Assembly: GCF_000151315.2 (NCBI RefSeq)
Contig: NW_011887292.1
Span: forward strand, 1,369,735 to 1,433,734
Source of the DNA: Capsaspora owczarzaki ATCC 30864
Taxonomy: Eukaryota; Opisthokonta; Filasterea
Length of the DNA stretch: 64,000 bases
Reading direction: 5' to 3'
This document shows, in pieces, positions 40,301 through 50,619 of this stretch (position 1 is its first letter; every line of letters starts with the position of its first letter). A program made the translations under genes and the position numbers. The notes below the pieces were generated by a model. That model was given only the letters and a program-made list of their open reading frames with translations, ran no database searches and was not told the DNA's origin.

Positions 40301-42363
40301 ATGTCGACAATCGAAATGACTTCGCCGGCTTGCAGGGACAGCTCGTCCTCCTCCTGGCCTTCGTACGGGGCAATGACCATGCCAACCGCAACGATTCGCA
40401 GCTTGGGGAAGCGAGCGACGAGCATTTCGTTCGCATTGGCGTTGCTGGGAGCTTGAGGCTCGGGCGTGAGGCTGTCCGAAAACGTGACCTTTGGAACACC
40501 GGCCCCACCCGCGCCCGCACCAGCGCCAGTGCCCGCGCCGTCATCCGACTCGGACGAAACACTGCGCGCTGGAGTGGTGCGTGAGCGCTCGCGCTCCAGT
40601 TGCAGCCGGCGACGCTCACGGAGATTTTTGCGGTACAGCTGCAGCTTGGTCAGGTCGAGCACATTCGAGCCGCGAAGAAGGTTGAGCGACTGCAGGTGGC
40701 GAACGAGCGACGTCGGAATCAGCGTGCCCAGACCCCGCTTGGCCGGCTTGCCTCCTGGAGTGATGTCAAGCCAAGACAGCACAACGCTGCACGTCAGGCA
40801 GCCCGCCGCAATGGTCGCAAGCCGCTTCAAGTACGTCGCAAGCAAGGCGATGGTGGGTTCGACCACGAGTTGCACGGGAATGAGGGAGAGCGGCGTGCCT
40901 GCCGCAACTTGCACGGCCGCCTGACGACTCACAACGGCCGGAGCAATGTCCGACTCGATACATGCCAGCTGGCTGTACTTGCGGTTGAAAATGCAGCGAT
41001 GAAGTTGCTCGTCGATGGCAGAAAAGTCTGCCCAGCTGCGCTGCAACGTCCACGACCGGCGGCCGCTCGTAACACGCACGTCGAAGGTGACTGCGTCGAG
41101 AACCTTCCGAACATGCGCTTCTGTAAAAGGCTTTGCTGCCACGGAAGAAGGTGCTGATGTTGCAGCCGAGGGGTCTGTCGAGGTCGTGGTGGTGGTGGTG
41201 GTGGTGGCGGTGGAAATGGTGGTGGAAATTGCGTCAGGTTGTGCAGTGAGCACGGCGGGCAGACTGGCAGCCACGGCATCAAAGGCAAACTGGTGGTTGA
41301 TGATCTGCACTGAAAAGTTTGGCTTGAACTTGACAAAGTCGTAGTGGAAGTGACGCGCCTTGGACTCCTCCGCGCCTCCGCCTGCCGCACTGGCATTGAG
41401 TGAGCTGGATGAGGACGAGCGCGAGAAGGTGCCTGAGAGCCGTGCCTTAATGCTAATCCGGGAACCCGAGGTTGGAGCGTTGGTCGGGAAATCGGGCGAG
41501 TGCTCCCCACCCGCACCCGCCGCGATACCGTCCATGCGATCACGGTACGATACGGGAGCTGACGGTGCACCGACCGCGCCAGCAGTGGCGACACCCGACA
41601 CGGCGGCGAGCGCAGCAGAGTGCTTGAGCTTCATTCCGCCACGAATGGCCGCAAGCAACTCTGACCTGGGACTGACTTTCTTGACGGTCGCCGAGCGCGC
41701 CATCAGCAGCGGCGAGGACAGGTCGTGGGTGGCATCGACGGGCAGTCTACGCAGCTTTTGCTGGGCGCGCTGGCCCTCGAGGTCGTGCATGAGCCCCGAC
41801 GGCAGGCGCCGGAATGGCTGCTTGACTACATCTCCTGCTCCTCCCGCATTGCCAGCTGAGCCTGCCGGGTATGCCAGCGGCGACGTTGGGCGGACGATCG
41901 CATTGGCGCTTCCAGTCGGTCGCGGCGACATGAGAGCGCGTGCTGGCTGTGCGTTTGAGACGGACGGAGCCGCGCTTGTGACGATGGAAGCGGACTGAGA
42001 CAGCGACGGTGGAGCGGCAGTAGCAGAAAGAGGAGACTGCTGGGGTTGCTGCTGCTGCTGCTGCGGCTGCGCTTCGTGGGCCACCTGAGACTGGGGTTGC
42101 TGCTGCTGCTGCTGCTGGGGTTGCTGCTGCTGCTGGGGTTGCTGCTGCTGGGCGGGCAAAGGCAAAGTCGCAGCTTGTGTTTGCGGTTGGAGAATGACCG
42201 CAGCAGTTGGAATGGCGCTCGAATTGGCAATACCATCGCTATCGCTGGCAGAGACGACCGGCGCCTCGCTCGATGCTGCAGCATGGGCTGCTGTGTCGGT
42301 GGCACCAGGCGGCTGCTGCTCTGGAGCGCTGCTCGCTGCCCCGCGGGCCTCACTGGCATCCAT
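37378..42363 (-). CDS. PX-SH3-RhoGAP protein, ARHGAP32/33 type (single exon)
   Basis: GTPase-activating protein for Rho-family GTPases. One uninterrupted frame of 1661 aa, unusual here since almost every neighbour is split. The N-terminus is Gln/Pro/Ala-rich with CAG-encoded Gln runs. A PX-like domain lies near residues 340-490 (KFKPNFSVQIINHQFAF; WTLQRSWADFSAIDEQLHR), an SH3 domain near 650-718 (AVGMVIAPYEGQEEDELSLQ; PWWRGFKGASEMVGFFPRD) and a RhoGAP domain near 850-1080 with the arginine finger in GIYRVSGTASRVQKLRFAFD, then SLLKLYLRELPTPLIP and SNLAIVWAPNFLR. The GAP domain is interrupted by a disordered Ala/Ser insert. The C-terminal 500 residues are acidic and Ser/Pro-rich. PX-SH3-RhoGAP order is that of animal ARHGAP32/33; the GTPase target cannot be read. 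Confidence 0.93.
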   Translation of the reverse strand: MDASEARGAASSAPEQQPPGATDTAAHAAASSEAPVVSASDSDGIANSSAIPTAAVILQPQTQAATLPLPAQQQQPQQQQQPQQQQQQQPQSQVAHEAQPQQQQQQPQQSPLSATAAPPSLSQSASIVTSAAPSVSNAQPARALMSPRPTGSANAIVRPTSPLAYPAGSAGNAGGAGDVVKQPFRRLPSGLMHDLEGQRAQQKLRRLPVDATHDLSSPLLMARSATVKKVSPRSELLAAIRGGMKLKHSAALAAVSGVATAGAVGAPSAPVSYRDRMDGIAAGAGGEHSPDFPTNAPTSGSRISIKARLSGTFSRSSSSSSLNASAAGGGAEESKARHFHYDFVKFKPNFSVQIINHQFAFDAVAASLPAVLTAQPDAISTTISTATTTTTTTTSTDPSAATSAPSSVAAKPFTEAHVRKVLDAVTFDVRVTSGRRSWTLQRSWADFSAIDEQLHRCIFNRKYSQLACIESDIAPAVVSRQAAVQVAAGTPLSLIPVQLVVEPTIALLATYLKRLATIAAGCLTCSVVLSWLDITPGGKPAKRGLGTLIPTSLVRHLQSLNLLRGSNVLDLTKLQLYRKNLRERRRLQLERERSRTTPARSVSSESDDGAGTGAGAGAGGAGVPKVTFSDSLTPEPQAPSNANANEMLVARFPKLRIVAVGMVIAPYEGQEEDELSLQAGEVISIVDMPSTQESPWWRGFKGASEMVGFFPRDCVQVITPASASDPRPPSPMSNSSSASPPSLSPSIQHLSVSEKAQNRRSGTWSGANILDSSLMEQASSPTASSPSGGSLGGGVSYPPFPTASGSPRPSGKLKIVTFLRSFFHDRHSEQNVAYPPPSLVHLRRSGIFKDAVFGADLSELLQRYLENPDVHRLANEVLQESFQPAALEGAANKSPSVAIASSPTTAAGTSSPRLQLAPAAYSWQGVAQLQYLPTVPIVIQKCVHAIERLGKVKGIYRVSGTASRVQKLRFAFDANEDKVNLDDIPQSDIHCVSSLLKLYLRELPTPLIPTAQHESFLRCVGIPAQLQRVTALQHLMLRLPPAHLATLRYLLRHLSLMNGFHEKTSMASSNLAIVWAPNFLRARDAASPMLAKLLDEVMPTVHAINSAAAAVAAAAAAAAASPTAPSADSPASIPSSGSLMSLSALGTSSSSLSDSSLSLNTLGGSAALAQSLSRCECMLIQLMIEDFDLLFPEWRREEESEIADRRRQRSRLREMGSLVYLRKSFSIGVMSAIAPAPESQSETVRVPTPALRRCLVRASQLYEQMGGDSNAEAAAEAAFAVILEESGEDEEVSSSPTQNLDSSLNVSGLDDAADSDDSENEDGFLSANRLSSAYSDVEDETAQLQSFEDARTDFEGSENAHPTGDSADANALDSNADALEMIGESAEDEDPVDSSPAAAAAAAAPKFLSPTVNRSPLNLSPVLSPSVSPVPSHGLTSHSPVSGSLANLAEENEDCEEPEVTPVPTATATATAAAKAEVVVASKNTAEPQKSAAAPQMAPQTPPSSAQPPASPSQASTAATTPGSVVSANPISIGKLKRSFETPGLGVAIETSPAASPAPARTTPKKLQMNWPPPQASEADPNQPTSPIIAVLPDSVKKIVNGADRIASYVLGSYYPWGAKGANPEGAQAEPSADASPSQPQEAEAAAAAAGAKEPHAESHA
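42047..42152 (-). repeat. CAG/Gln repeat tract in the RhoGAP gene
   Basis: Interrupted CTG runs (plus strand) encode several Gln blocks spaced by Pro/Gln near residues 70-106. Slippage would change length without shifting frame. Confidence 0.85.
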
Positions 42364-43261
42364 TCCAACAAGAAAAAAAAAAAAAAAAAAAAAAGGAATG
42401 CTTTCCTAATAAACAAACAAACAGAAAAAAAAAATGAAAAACAATAAATCACCAAAAGGAAAAATGGTAAAATGATTCAGGATTTTGAAACCAGCGCATT
42501 GAATGAATGAATGAATGAACGGATGAACGGATGAACGATGGAGCGGAGAGGAAGGGGAAAGAGGAAGGAGGTGGGGTAAGCGTCAAACAATCAACCTATG
42601 AGGCGGCTTCAAATTTGGCGAAATTGGATGCTGCGATTGGGCACGATTGGAGCATGCACTGATGACAGAGAAGTGGATGAGGTGCAGTCATGGAAAACAA
42701 AAAGCACACTGCCAAAGCGGGTCAGGTAACATTGGTTGATCTCTTTAGGGAACATCGGAAACTGGGATTTCAAGAACGACAAACCGGCACAACTTGCCAA
42801 TGCACACGTCTCCTGCTCTGTGTGTCGCTGAATGATCATGGGGATCGTTCGAGTGGGTCGAGTTGAATGATTTTGGGGCCCTGTCATCCAGCGTCTGGTC
42901 CCGCAGGTGTTCGCGTGCAAAGAGTGATTCCTGCTTTTGGCTGAAATTTTGAGAAGTCAATCCTCGTCGACCAACGGATGTCGGTTTGTTCTGCGCCTTG
43001 CCGGACGGTTCCAATCGTTGCAACCAAATCAGTCATATCTGACAGAGATTACCGCACCTTGTTGCGCTCCTCGAGGAAAGAGCTCTTTGTGCATTGAAAC
43101 ACGAGAAGGACCACTTTTTATGGGCATTGAAACACACACCCCCCTCACCAAACCAACCCCAAAACCCTTCGGTCCCTATTCTTTTTTGTTTCGGTTTCTT
43201 CTAGTCCACATTTCTCAAACTACTTTGACCTTCGCAACGGATTCAAGCAGCGGGGTGAACA
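42364..43261. promoter_or_regulatory. divergent intergenic region (RhoGAP / BSDC1)
   Basis: 898 bp between two start codons. It holds a run of 22 A (42374-42395), a GAATGAATGAATGAATGAAC-type repeat near 42500 and two overlapping minus-strand open stretches (42609-43023) with no recognisable family and no start context. It may conceal 5' UTR exons; nothing further is supported. Confidence 0.45.
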
Positions 43262-45605
43262 ATGGACTTTGACCCCTTCTTTGGCGCGCCGTCCTTCACG
43301 TCGCCACCTGGTCCCGCCGCCGAGGACGCCAACTCGACCGCGACCCCTGCGCCGGCCGCGCCCACTTCCAAAGTAGCCGCCAGCACTGGCAGCAGCTGGT
43401 TTGGCAGCGTGCTGACCTCTGTTCTGCAATCGGTGCGTCTATGCTTCTTTTTTTCTTTCTTTTTTTTTGGTGCAACCTTCTTGGCCATGGCGCAAACCGG
43501 GCACAACCACCACCGCCACCATGCAAGCCTACGGACTCTAAAAGTCTTTTGCCGTGGTTTGCATTCGACGTCGAGTGCATGAATGCGACCACGCGCTGGA
43601 CTGAGCGAGGCGAGGCGCCGACCAACGTGAACCGATGACGCGAGGTTTCGCTCAGTTCTCCCGGCTTTTTTTTTTTTTTTTTTTTTGGAACGACTTGACT
43701 TGGCTTGACTTGGCTTTGCTTTTATTTTGCCCGCCACCCATTCTGCTGCGAGGAGTGATTGTCGCAATGGTTGCAGTTGAAATTCTCCTCGTTGCCGGCG
43801 TGTTGCCTTGCACGACTCGTGCGTTTCGCTGACATTCTGTCGTGTTTGTTTGTTTGGTTTTTTTGCCTTTTGACCGTCCTAGTCCGAGCAACTCCTTGAA
43901 GCTACGAAGCGCGACCTGTCGGAATTTGTTCACGTCATTCAGCATGACACGCAGCAAGTGGTGGCGGACTCGGCGCAGCTCATTCACGGTCGAATGCAGG
44001 TACAGTGTGGAACGTGGTCGTGTTTCAACTTTCAACGTCAAAGCCTCTCTCTCGCTTTGACGTAATCTTGCTTTGGTCAAGAGGCTCACATTGAGCAATC
44101 GGCTTGGTGGGTGGATATTTGGTAGAAGTTGCAACAGGAAGAAGAACTCGCTCGCGCACAATCAGGCGAAGAAGGCAAGGACGCTGGCAAGTCGCTCACC
44201 TCCACGGTAAAACAGCACCACACCACGAATTGAAGTTGTTTTCGCATGTTTATGTTTGTTATCCTGAAAGAGAGGGTGTGATATGTCCAATGCCGCGTCC
44301 CTCGAGTCTGAAACGACCTTTGCTGCTCTCGACCTACGTTTGCTGAACAATTGTGCACGCTTGTCATTTCAGGTCTCTGGATTTTTTGGATCCATCACGG
44401 CGTCCATTGCCTCGGCTGCAGCTCCGGCTCCAGCGACGGCATTGGCGTCTGGCTCGTTGGGGAGCGCAGGAGCCGCCTCTGGGTCGTCTTTGACTCAAGG
44501 GGCGGCCATGCCTACCTCTCGTGCGGACGCGCTCTTGGTCGCGCTCCAAACCAATCCCGCCACGTATACGGCCGACATTCCGGCGAATCAGCGGCAGCGC
44601 TACGATGCCTGGGTGAGCACGGCGAACGTTGATGCAATGACGGAGCAAATTTCCCAACTGCTGGGCGACCATCCGGAAGTGCGGACGCTGCACACCAAGC
44701 TGGTCCCTTCGACCATTTCGTACACACTCTTCTGGCAACATTACTTTTTCCGAGTGCACTTGTTGCGTGAGGAAGAGCGCAACCGTGCCAAATTGAAAGA
44801 GCGTACGTGAATTGGTTGACTTGCCGGGCTGCTCGCTACTCGCTCTGCAACGACCGACTGACTTACTGACTTGATGATTGTTGTGATCATGTGACGCACA
44901 TAGGAATGGAATCATCCGTGATTGAAGATGTTGATTGGGATGATGATGATGGTGAGCAACTACGACGAGAAGAGGAGGGGGTTTGTTTTTGTTTTGTTCT
45001 TTGTTTTGTTTGGTGTTTTTTTTTTGGAACGACACTGTCTTCACTTTGTCCTTTACTCATCCATCCTTCTCGTTTTGGCAGATCCCACGCCCACTCGACA
45101 AGACACACCTCCAAGCCAAACAGCCCCGCCGCTGAGCCAGGACAGTTCCACTTCGACCTTGCGCACTGTCTTGTCAGCCGTAGAGCAGCCCGCCCCTGCC
45201 CCGGCGGTTACAACGGCACGACAGCGGTCATCTGAGGCGCCCTCTGACGATGACGACGAAATCCACCAAATCTTGCAGACATCAAGGTCGCCTGTCGCTA
45301 CACTCGCTCCAGAACCTGCGGCGCCACCAAAAGCGGCGCCACTGCAGCCCAGTCCATTCAGTGGATTGCCGGCACCATTTTCCTCCGAGCCTGCTTTGAA
45401 CACACCCGCCAGTGCTGTGCTGAGCCATGCCTCTTCACGTTCTACGAGCACGACCTCGACGGAGAGCTTCGAGTTGGTCCTTCCTGGGAACAATAGCGGT
45501 ATGGTAGTAACGACCAATGCGACCGGCACAACGACGCGAGTTTCGCATCCCCCAGCAGCTGTTGGCGGTGACGTGGAGGACGATGATTGGGAAACGTGGG
45601 AGTGA
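43262..45605 (+). CDS. BSDC1: BSD-domain protein BSDC1
   Basis: BSD-domain protein of poorly known function, conserved in animals. Exons 43262-43432, 43883-43999, 44126-44206, 44373-44802, 44904-44951 and 45082-45605 join in phase to 456 aa. The N-terminal helix (LLEATKRDLSEFVHVIQHDT) matches human LEFMKRDLTEFTQVVQHDT. VSGFFGSITASIAS matches the next conserved block. The BSD region has NPATYTADIPANQRQRYDAW, HPEVRTLHTKLVPSTISYT and the FWQHYFFRVHLL signature (Phe-Trp plus HYFF). The protein ends in DDDWETWE, the counterpart of the extreme C-terminal DVEWEDWE of human BSDC1, so both termini are correct. The middle is acidic, Ser/Pro-rich and not conserved. Confidence 0.93.
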
Positions 45606-45926
45606 TTTTTGTTTTTGTTTCCGTCTGTGCGTTGTATTTTGATATCGCGTTTATTTGTTATTTTTGCTGTTGGTGAGCTGCGATTATGTCTTGCTTGTTA
45701 GTATTAGCATTGCTCGTTTTTTTCAACACTTGTCAATTTTGTTGGCGTCCTAACCTAAACCAGCGCTTGCCAGAAAGGGCATTCGATCAATCACACAATA
45801 CCATCTCTCCCATCGCATGCCTGGAGAAGGTCGTGCTGCAAGTTTACGACGCTCTTGCTGCACGTTGTGCCCACGAGACTGGCGTATCAACATCTCACCG
45901 GTGGGGGAGGTGTATTTCTCAAAAAT
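45606..45926. other. convergent 3' intergenic region (BSDC1 / LRR protein)
   Basis: 321 bp of T-rich sequence between two stop codons; no gene or structured element seen. Confidence 0.55.
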
Positions 45927-47633
45927 TCACCAATTAAACATACGCTTCGTAAATCCGACATACAGAGCTTCAAACACCACATAAGTGGCAGTCTTGCTGG
46001 GTCGAACGTGGACTTCCCAACCCTCGCGGATTTGTCGGATGATGGGATGCCTTGCTGGCAAGATTGTCACAAGATCAGTCGAATCGACGAAAGAAGTCGG
46101 TGTCGCAACAAATTCGGATTGAATAGCACCTCGCTCATCCCGAACAATCATCTCGAAAACTTCATCGGTGTTGTAGGGATTTTGCTCCACGTCCCGGAAC
46201 ACGTGAATTGCCTTCACTCGGATCGAAGCTCCATTGACGCCGTGCGGCAGTTTGACTTTCAGAATATGGTCCGGGTCATCAGCACCAAACCACGCTCGTT
46301 TGGTGGAATGCACGTTTTGCCAGTAATAAGCCTCGTCCATGATGCGCTCGGCAATTTCCGCTGGTAGTACTGGCAGATCTACGCACTGATTCTCCACCTT
46401 TGATCCGCCGATTAGCAAGCGGAACACGAGCTGAAGGTCTTCGGCAGTCGATAATCGTGGAGGTAGAGAAAATGCAATTGGGCTTATCTGGTGGTTGGTG
46501 CTGCGAAACAAACACGGGCAGTTAGCAGTGTCTTCGCCAGCGGGTAGGACGTACATTGCATGAGCATGAATGGCTCTCATTGGCAAGGAATCCTTACTCA
46601 ACCTCACAGGTGCGGTCGACTGTGCATGTCTCATCAATGGCTCGAGTACCAACGCTGCCGATGCAATTATATAGGAGCCTAACGCAATGCGAGTCAGGTC
46701 TAGTTGACCCTGGCTCAATGGCCTGTGCTACCAAAGTGCACAGCAACTTACTCGAGCTGAGTCAGGGTCGTGTTTACTTTGAGAGCCTCAGCCAACGCCT
46801 GCGCTCCAACATTGCCGATTTGATTTCCACCCAGACTGTCCGTCCTCCCCATGAATGAGCACTCTGCGACAAAGACTCACTCACATGCATCAGCTCAGAG
46901 TAAGATGACTTACGAGAGCGTAGTTATCGTCGTGTTCACGCTGAGCGCCTGTGCCAATGCCTGCGCTCCAGCATCCCCAATCTGATTGTTCTGCAATCTA
47001 ATTCGCCCCCTCCATCAGTCGGCACTCTTGACATCCTCTGCTGGAATCGCCCACTCACAAGCATCAGCGCGTGTGAGATGACTAACCTGAGGTCCCTCAT
47101 CTCCTTTTTCACTTTGAGTGTTTCGGCAATCGCCTGTGCTCCAGCATCCCCAATCGAATTCTGTTCCAGCCTGTCCGCCCCTCCGTCAGCCAGCACTTTC
47201 CTGCATCACCCCACACACATGTATTAGTCAAGACGAGATGACTTACAAGAGGACAGCCACGGTCGTGTTCACCTGGAGTGCCTCAGCAATCGTATGCGCT
47301 CCGGCATCGCCAATCTGATTCTCACCCAGACTGACCATCCCTCCCATCAGTGAGTCGCTCTGAACTGCCCTCGGCTGAAGTCACTTTCTCACATGCAACA
47401 GTCAAAGTGAGAGGCTTACTCGAGCCACGTCACCGTCGTGTTCAATTTGAGAGCCTCAGCAATCGCATGCGCGCCGGCATCGCCAATCTTCTGGTTGCGC
47501 AAACTGTCTCCTTTTCGTCAACACACACACACGGTCACACCTTCCAATAGTCTCAACTTTTCTTTTCTTACCGAAGCCATCGACTCGCGTTCATGACTTG
47601 ATCATACAACTCGCGCTGCCTCGCAGTCAGCAT
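45927..47633 (-). CDS. leucine-rich-repeat protein with one repeat per exon and an unknown C-terminal domain
   Basis: Exons 47633-47572, then five exons of exactly 84 nt (47503-47420, 47330-47247, 47170-47087, 46997-46914, 46835-46752) and a last exon 46500-45927; 351 aa, all junctions phase 2. Each 84-nt exon encodes one 28-residue ribonuclease-inhibitor-type LRR with consensus L-x-x-N-x-I-G-D-A-G-A-x-A-I-A-E-A-L, for example LGENQIGDAGAHTIAEALQ. The first exon gives a short helix (MLTARQRELYDQVMNASRWL). The C-terminal 190 residues form a separate domain (PPRLSTAEDLQLVFRLLIGG; LPAEIAERIMDEAYYWQNVH; HVFRDVEQNPYNTDEVFEMI) that I do not recognise; the LPxEIxxRIxDEAxYW piece recalls F-box-like starts seen in some fungal proteins. 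The LRR type is that of RanGAP/NLRC3 proteins. Function unknown. Confidence 0.85.
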
Positions 47634-49220
47634 GACTGGTGCTAAATAAATCTATCTGTCTGTCAACAAGTTTCAATCAATGATCGGGTTTCTACTCGCG
47701 CGCTCACCGCTACTGTCCCTTGCCGTCACTCCGATCATCTCTTAGACGCAAAGCGGCGCAGAGCTTCAGGCGGTAACCAAATGCACAAGAAGCGAAGAAG
47801 CAGACGCACTTCAAAAACTGAAAAGCCAGACTGAAACACAGCCGAACGAAATAGGAAGTGAATGAAATGAAACCAAGTGCATGGCAAGTTGGGATGACAA
47901 TTTGGAACATAGAGGAACGAAACACACGATTTGAAACACAGCAACATTGGTGCATGCTTGTATTTCACCGCCGTGACCTGCCTGCACAGAATCTCTTCCA
48001 CGCCCGAGTCTCGCAGAGCGTCGAGCAGTCGCGAGGTACTCGGAACCTTCATTTCCTCGGCGGTTGCCCACCTTCGTTTTTTTTAAGTTCCAGAGATCGC
48101 TCACGGGCATGTATTGCTATAGTGGTGCGCAAGGCGGGTTGGGCAGCACTCGGAGCTCCAGAACGCCAAAACCTTTTATTTTGAGATCGATAATAGGCGC
48201 GGCGCCTCGAACAACTTTAACGTTGGCCCATCCAGTCTCGGTTTTTTGAGTTGTTTTCCCTTCCATCAACTGGTCGAGGCATGGTTTTTTAATTAAAAAA
48301 TCTCTACCCATAAGTTCAGTGGCGTCAGTGGTGGAATTGGAGGAAACCGCATGGGGTCGGCCACCACATGGCTGGGCGCCCTGTCGTGGACTGGTCGCCC
48401 GCGCCCGCCCGGCCGCGCGACTCTTGAGTGCACGGCAACCCCTGGTACATGCTGCTTCATTTCGGGTCCTTTTGGACATCGCGGTGGTGAGCAGGCTTAC
48501 ATCTTGGTCTGCCGTCTTACTTGGGCTGTTTACAGTTCCAAACTCTACAATGTCTCTTCGAGCGTGTGGAAGGCTTTACAGAGACAGGACTTGCTTTTAT
48601 GGCAACGGACGTTGGCTTACGTTCTGCAAAATGCGGCATGTTACAATCCTACTTCGGATACTCAAACAGGGAGAGCGATTGATCGCGTCGTGTGGCCTTT
48701 GCTCGTTTCGGCGAGCTTTGTGTTGCGCCCGGTTGGTGCCGGATATTTCAGTTCGCTCTGCGTGCCTGTCTCTTCGGGGACAAGGGTGGCCACTCTGTGG
48801 CGTTGCAGTTGGGACAAACCATCCAGCATACAACACTTTGCCCTTTTTTTTATTCCTTTTTCTTTTTTTAAAGCTTTGCCTCTCGACTATGACATGACAT
48901 GACAGTTTTCTCTTTGTTTTCAGGACATCGTTCGTGCTGCTGCACTCGAACTCGGCGACTGAACTCTGGTCTACGACCTTGGAAGGTAAAGAGTGCGGCT
49001 TTGTGGCATTCGTGAAAAATCAACAATTAATATTTTAACAAACGATCCTAAAGCAGCGAAAATGCGTACAAACAATCATGTACATGTATCGAATATTTGG
49101 CACCCTCAGCACAAGGGTGAACGCCGACAGGCGGTTGGGCCAGTCGACAGGGAATGAAACATCCATCAAAAATAGGGGGGGGGGTTTGTTTGTTTGTTTT
49201 TTTTTTTTTTTCGTGGCGGC
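47634..49220. other. 1.6 kb without a supported gene
   Basis: Several open stretches exist on both strands (for example plus 48319-48902) but none has family resemblance or a consistent exon chain. A short AG-GT-bounded piece at about 48925-48986 resembles a methyltransferase motif but contains a stop; see the findings. The region is less A/T-homopolymer-rich than the introns around it. A T run lies at 49199-49212. Confidence 0.5.
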
Positions 49221-50346
49221 TTACGCAACAGCATGGGCGACTATGAGCCTCACATAGCTCAAAGCGAATGACAAGGACCCCCGTAGTCCGTGCATGGTCA
49301 TGGGATGCACATTAGGCAAGAAGTGTTGCTTGAACGCGGAAATGAGCTCCAGCCAGTCCATCTCGTCGGTCAGATGGCTTACAAACGACTCCATGGCACC
49401 GTCCATGGCGGCAGCGACAGAGCCAACAAAATCATCCATGTCGTCCAGGAGCTCGACCGTCGGACAGAATGGATTGTCCTCTGTTACGCCGGCAAAGCAG
49501 CCCCAGTCTTCTGACTCGAAATCATAGTCGTCGGGCACGATGACGTCCAAGATTAAGCATGCTAGTAGAATCTGTGTTGTTTCCAAATCATTGTCAGTTG
49601 CGAGAGTTGAACGACTTTCAGCGAACGAAATTTGTTAAAAGCGAAAAAGCGAAAAAGCAAAAAAGCAAAAGATCCAAACGTCAAAAAAAAAAAAAACGCA
49701 AATTCAATCGCACCTTGACTATCCGAGGCGAGAGTCTGTTGAGGATTGGGACGCGGGTGAAGAGCAAGGCGTAGAGCGAGCCGACTATTTGGCGCATGTC
49801 GCGGGTCTGCTCACGCATGGCTGTGACGAAGGGCGACGAGGAGGAGGAAGAGGAGGAGGAGGAGGAGGAGGAGGAGGAGGAGGACGGTGCGGCAGCAGAA
49901 GAGGAATCAGCCGTCGTGGGTTGGCGGTTATTTCGTCGTGGTTTGGCGCGAGACCGCGACTCCGCTGCTGGTGCTGCCGCATCCAACTGCGACGAGGAAG
50001 ATGCGCGAGACGGATGCTGTGCGTGCCCTTGTTCGAGGTCGACTGGCTGGCATGATGAGCTGGTGTCCTCGTCGTCGTCGGCGCTGTCGGAGTTGTCGGC
50101 GTCATTCATTGCAATGGCCACATGCGACGACGCGGTTGCTTGCTCAGCCTCTGTTGCCAGCTCAGCCACCGCCGACTGCTGCCTCAGCTGCTGACGGCGT
50201 GACTCTTGTCGTGAGGCCGACGCTGGCTTGGGTTGCACAAAGGCCGCGGTCTCGCTGTCGTCCAGCCCTTCCAGCCCTTCCAGCGCTTCGAACGAATTCT
50301 GAGTTGGGATTCGCGGCACCACCCGAGCAAACGCTGGAGCGGGCAT
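49221..50346 (-). CDS. unrecognised acidic protein (2 exons)
   Basis: Exons 50346-49714 and 49571-49221 join in phase to 327 aa. I do not recognise the family. The first 175 residues are low-complexity: a short N-terminal motif (NSFEALEGLEGLDD), Gln/Arg and Ser/Asp/Glu stretches and a long Ser run encoded by AGC/TCC-type codons (plus-strand GGA/GAG repeat at about 49838-49890). The C-terminal 150 residues look folded, with hydrophobic helices (MRQIVGSLYALLFTRVPILN; ILLACLILDVIVPDD) and conserved-looking aromatic/acidic segments (YDFESEDWGCFAG; LTDEMDWLELISAFKQHFLP). No signal peptide. An upstream Met at 50523 (MSEIDDSNW) could be an extra 5' exon. It is divergent from the EEF1E1-like gene by only 273 bp. 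Confidence 0.65.
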
Positions 50347-50619
50347 CTTCTGTTTTGAGCTTTTGGGGAAGAAAAAAAACAACAAAAAGAGAGACTGAGT
50401 GTTCAAGCCGCTCAATGCGTTGCTTGCCAGTTGTTTGATCCATGGATGGAGTGCATTGAATGTCTTTTGAACTTGTTCGTTCTGACTTGATGCTATCCAA
50501 TTCGAATCATCTATCTCGCTCATTGCAGTAGTCCAACCCTTTTTGAAGTCACTCTTCACTTTTTTTTTTTTTTTTTTTTTTTTTTTGGTCCAACTCTCAT
50601 CCATTCAGCGAGTGTCATC

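Noticed and set aside
42609-43023. Two overlapping minus-strand open stretches between the RhoGAP and BSDC1 genes
   Set aside because: No family resemblance, no splice logic and position in a divergent promoter region; kept only as intergenic sequence.
46500-46740. Extension of the last LRR-gene exon upstream, beginning SQGQLDLTRIALGSYIIASA
   Set aside because: Including it breaks the phase-2 splice pattern. The donor at 46751 and the acceptor at 46501 join the last LRR to the C-terminal domain in frame without it.
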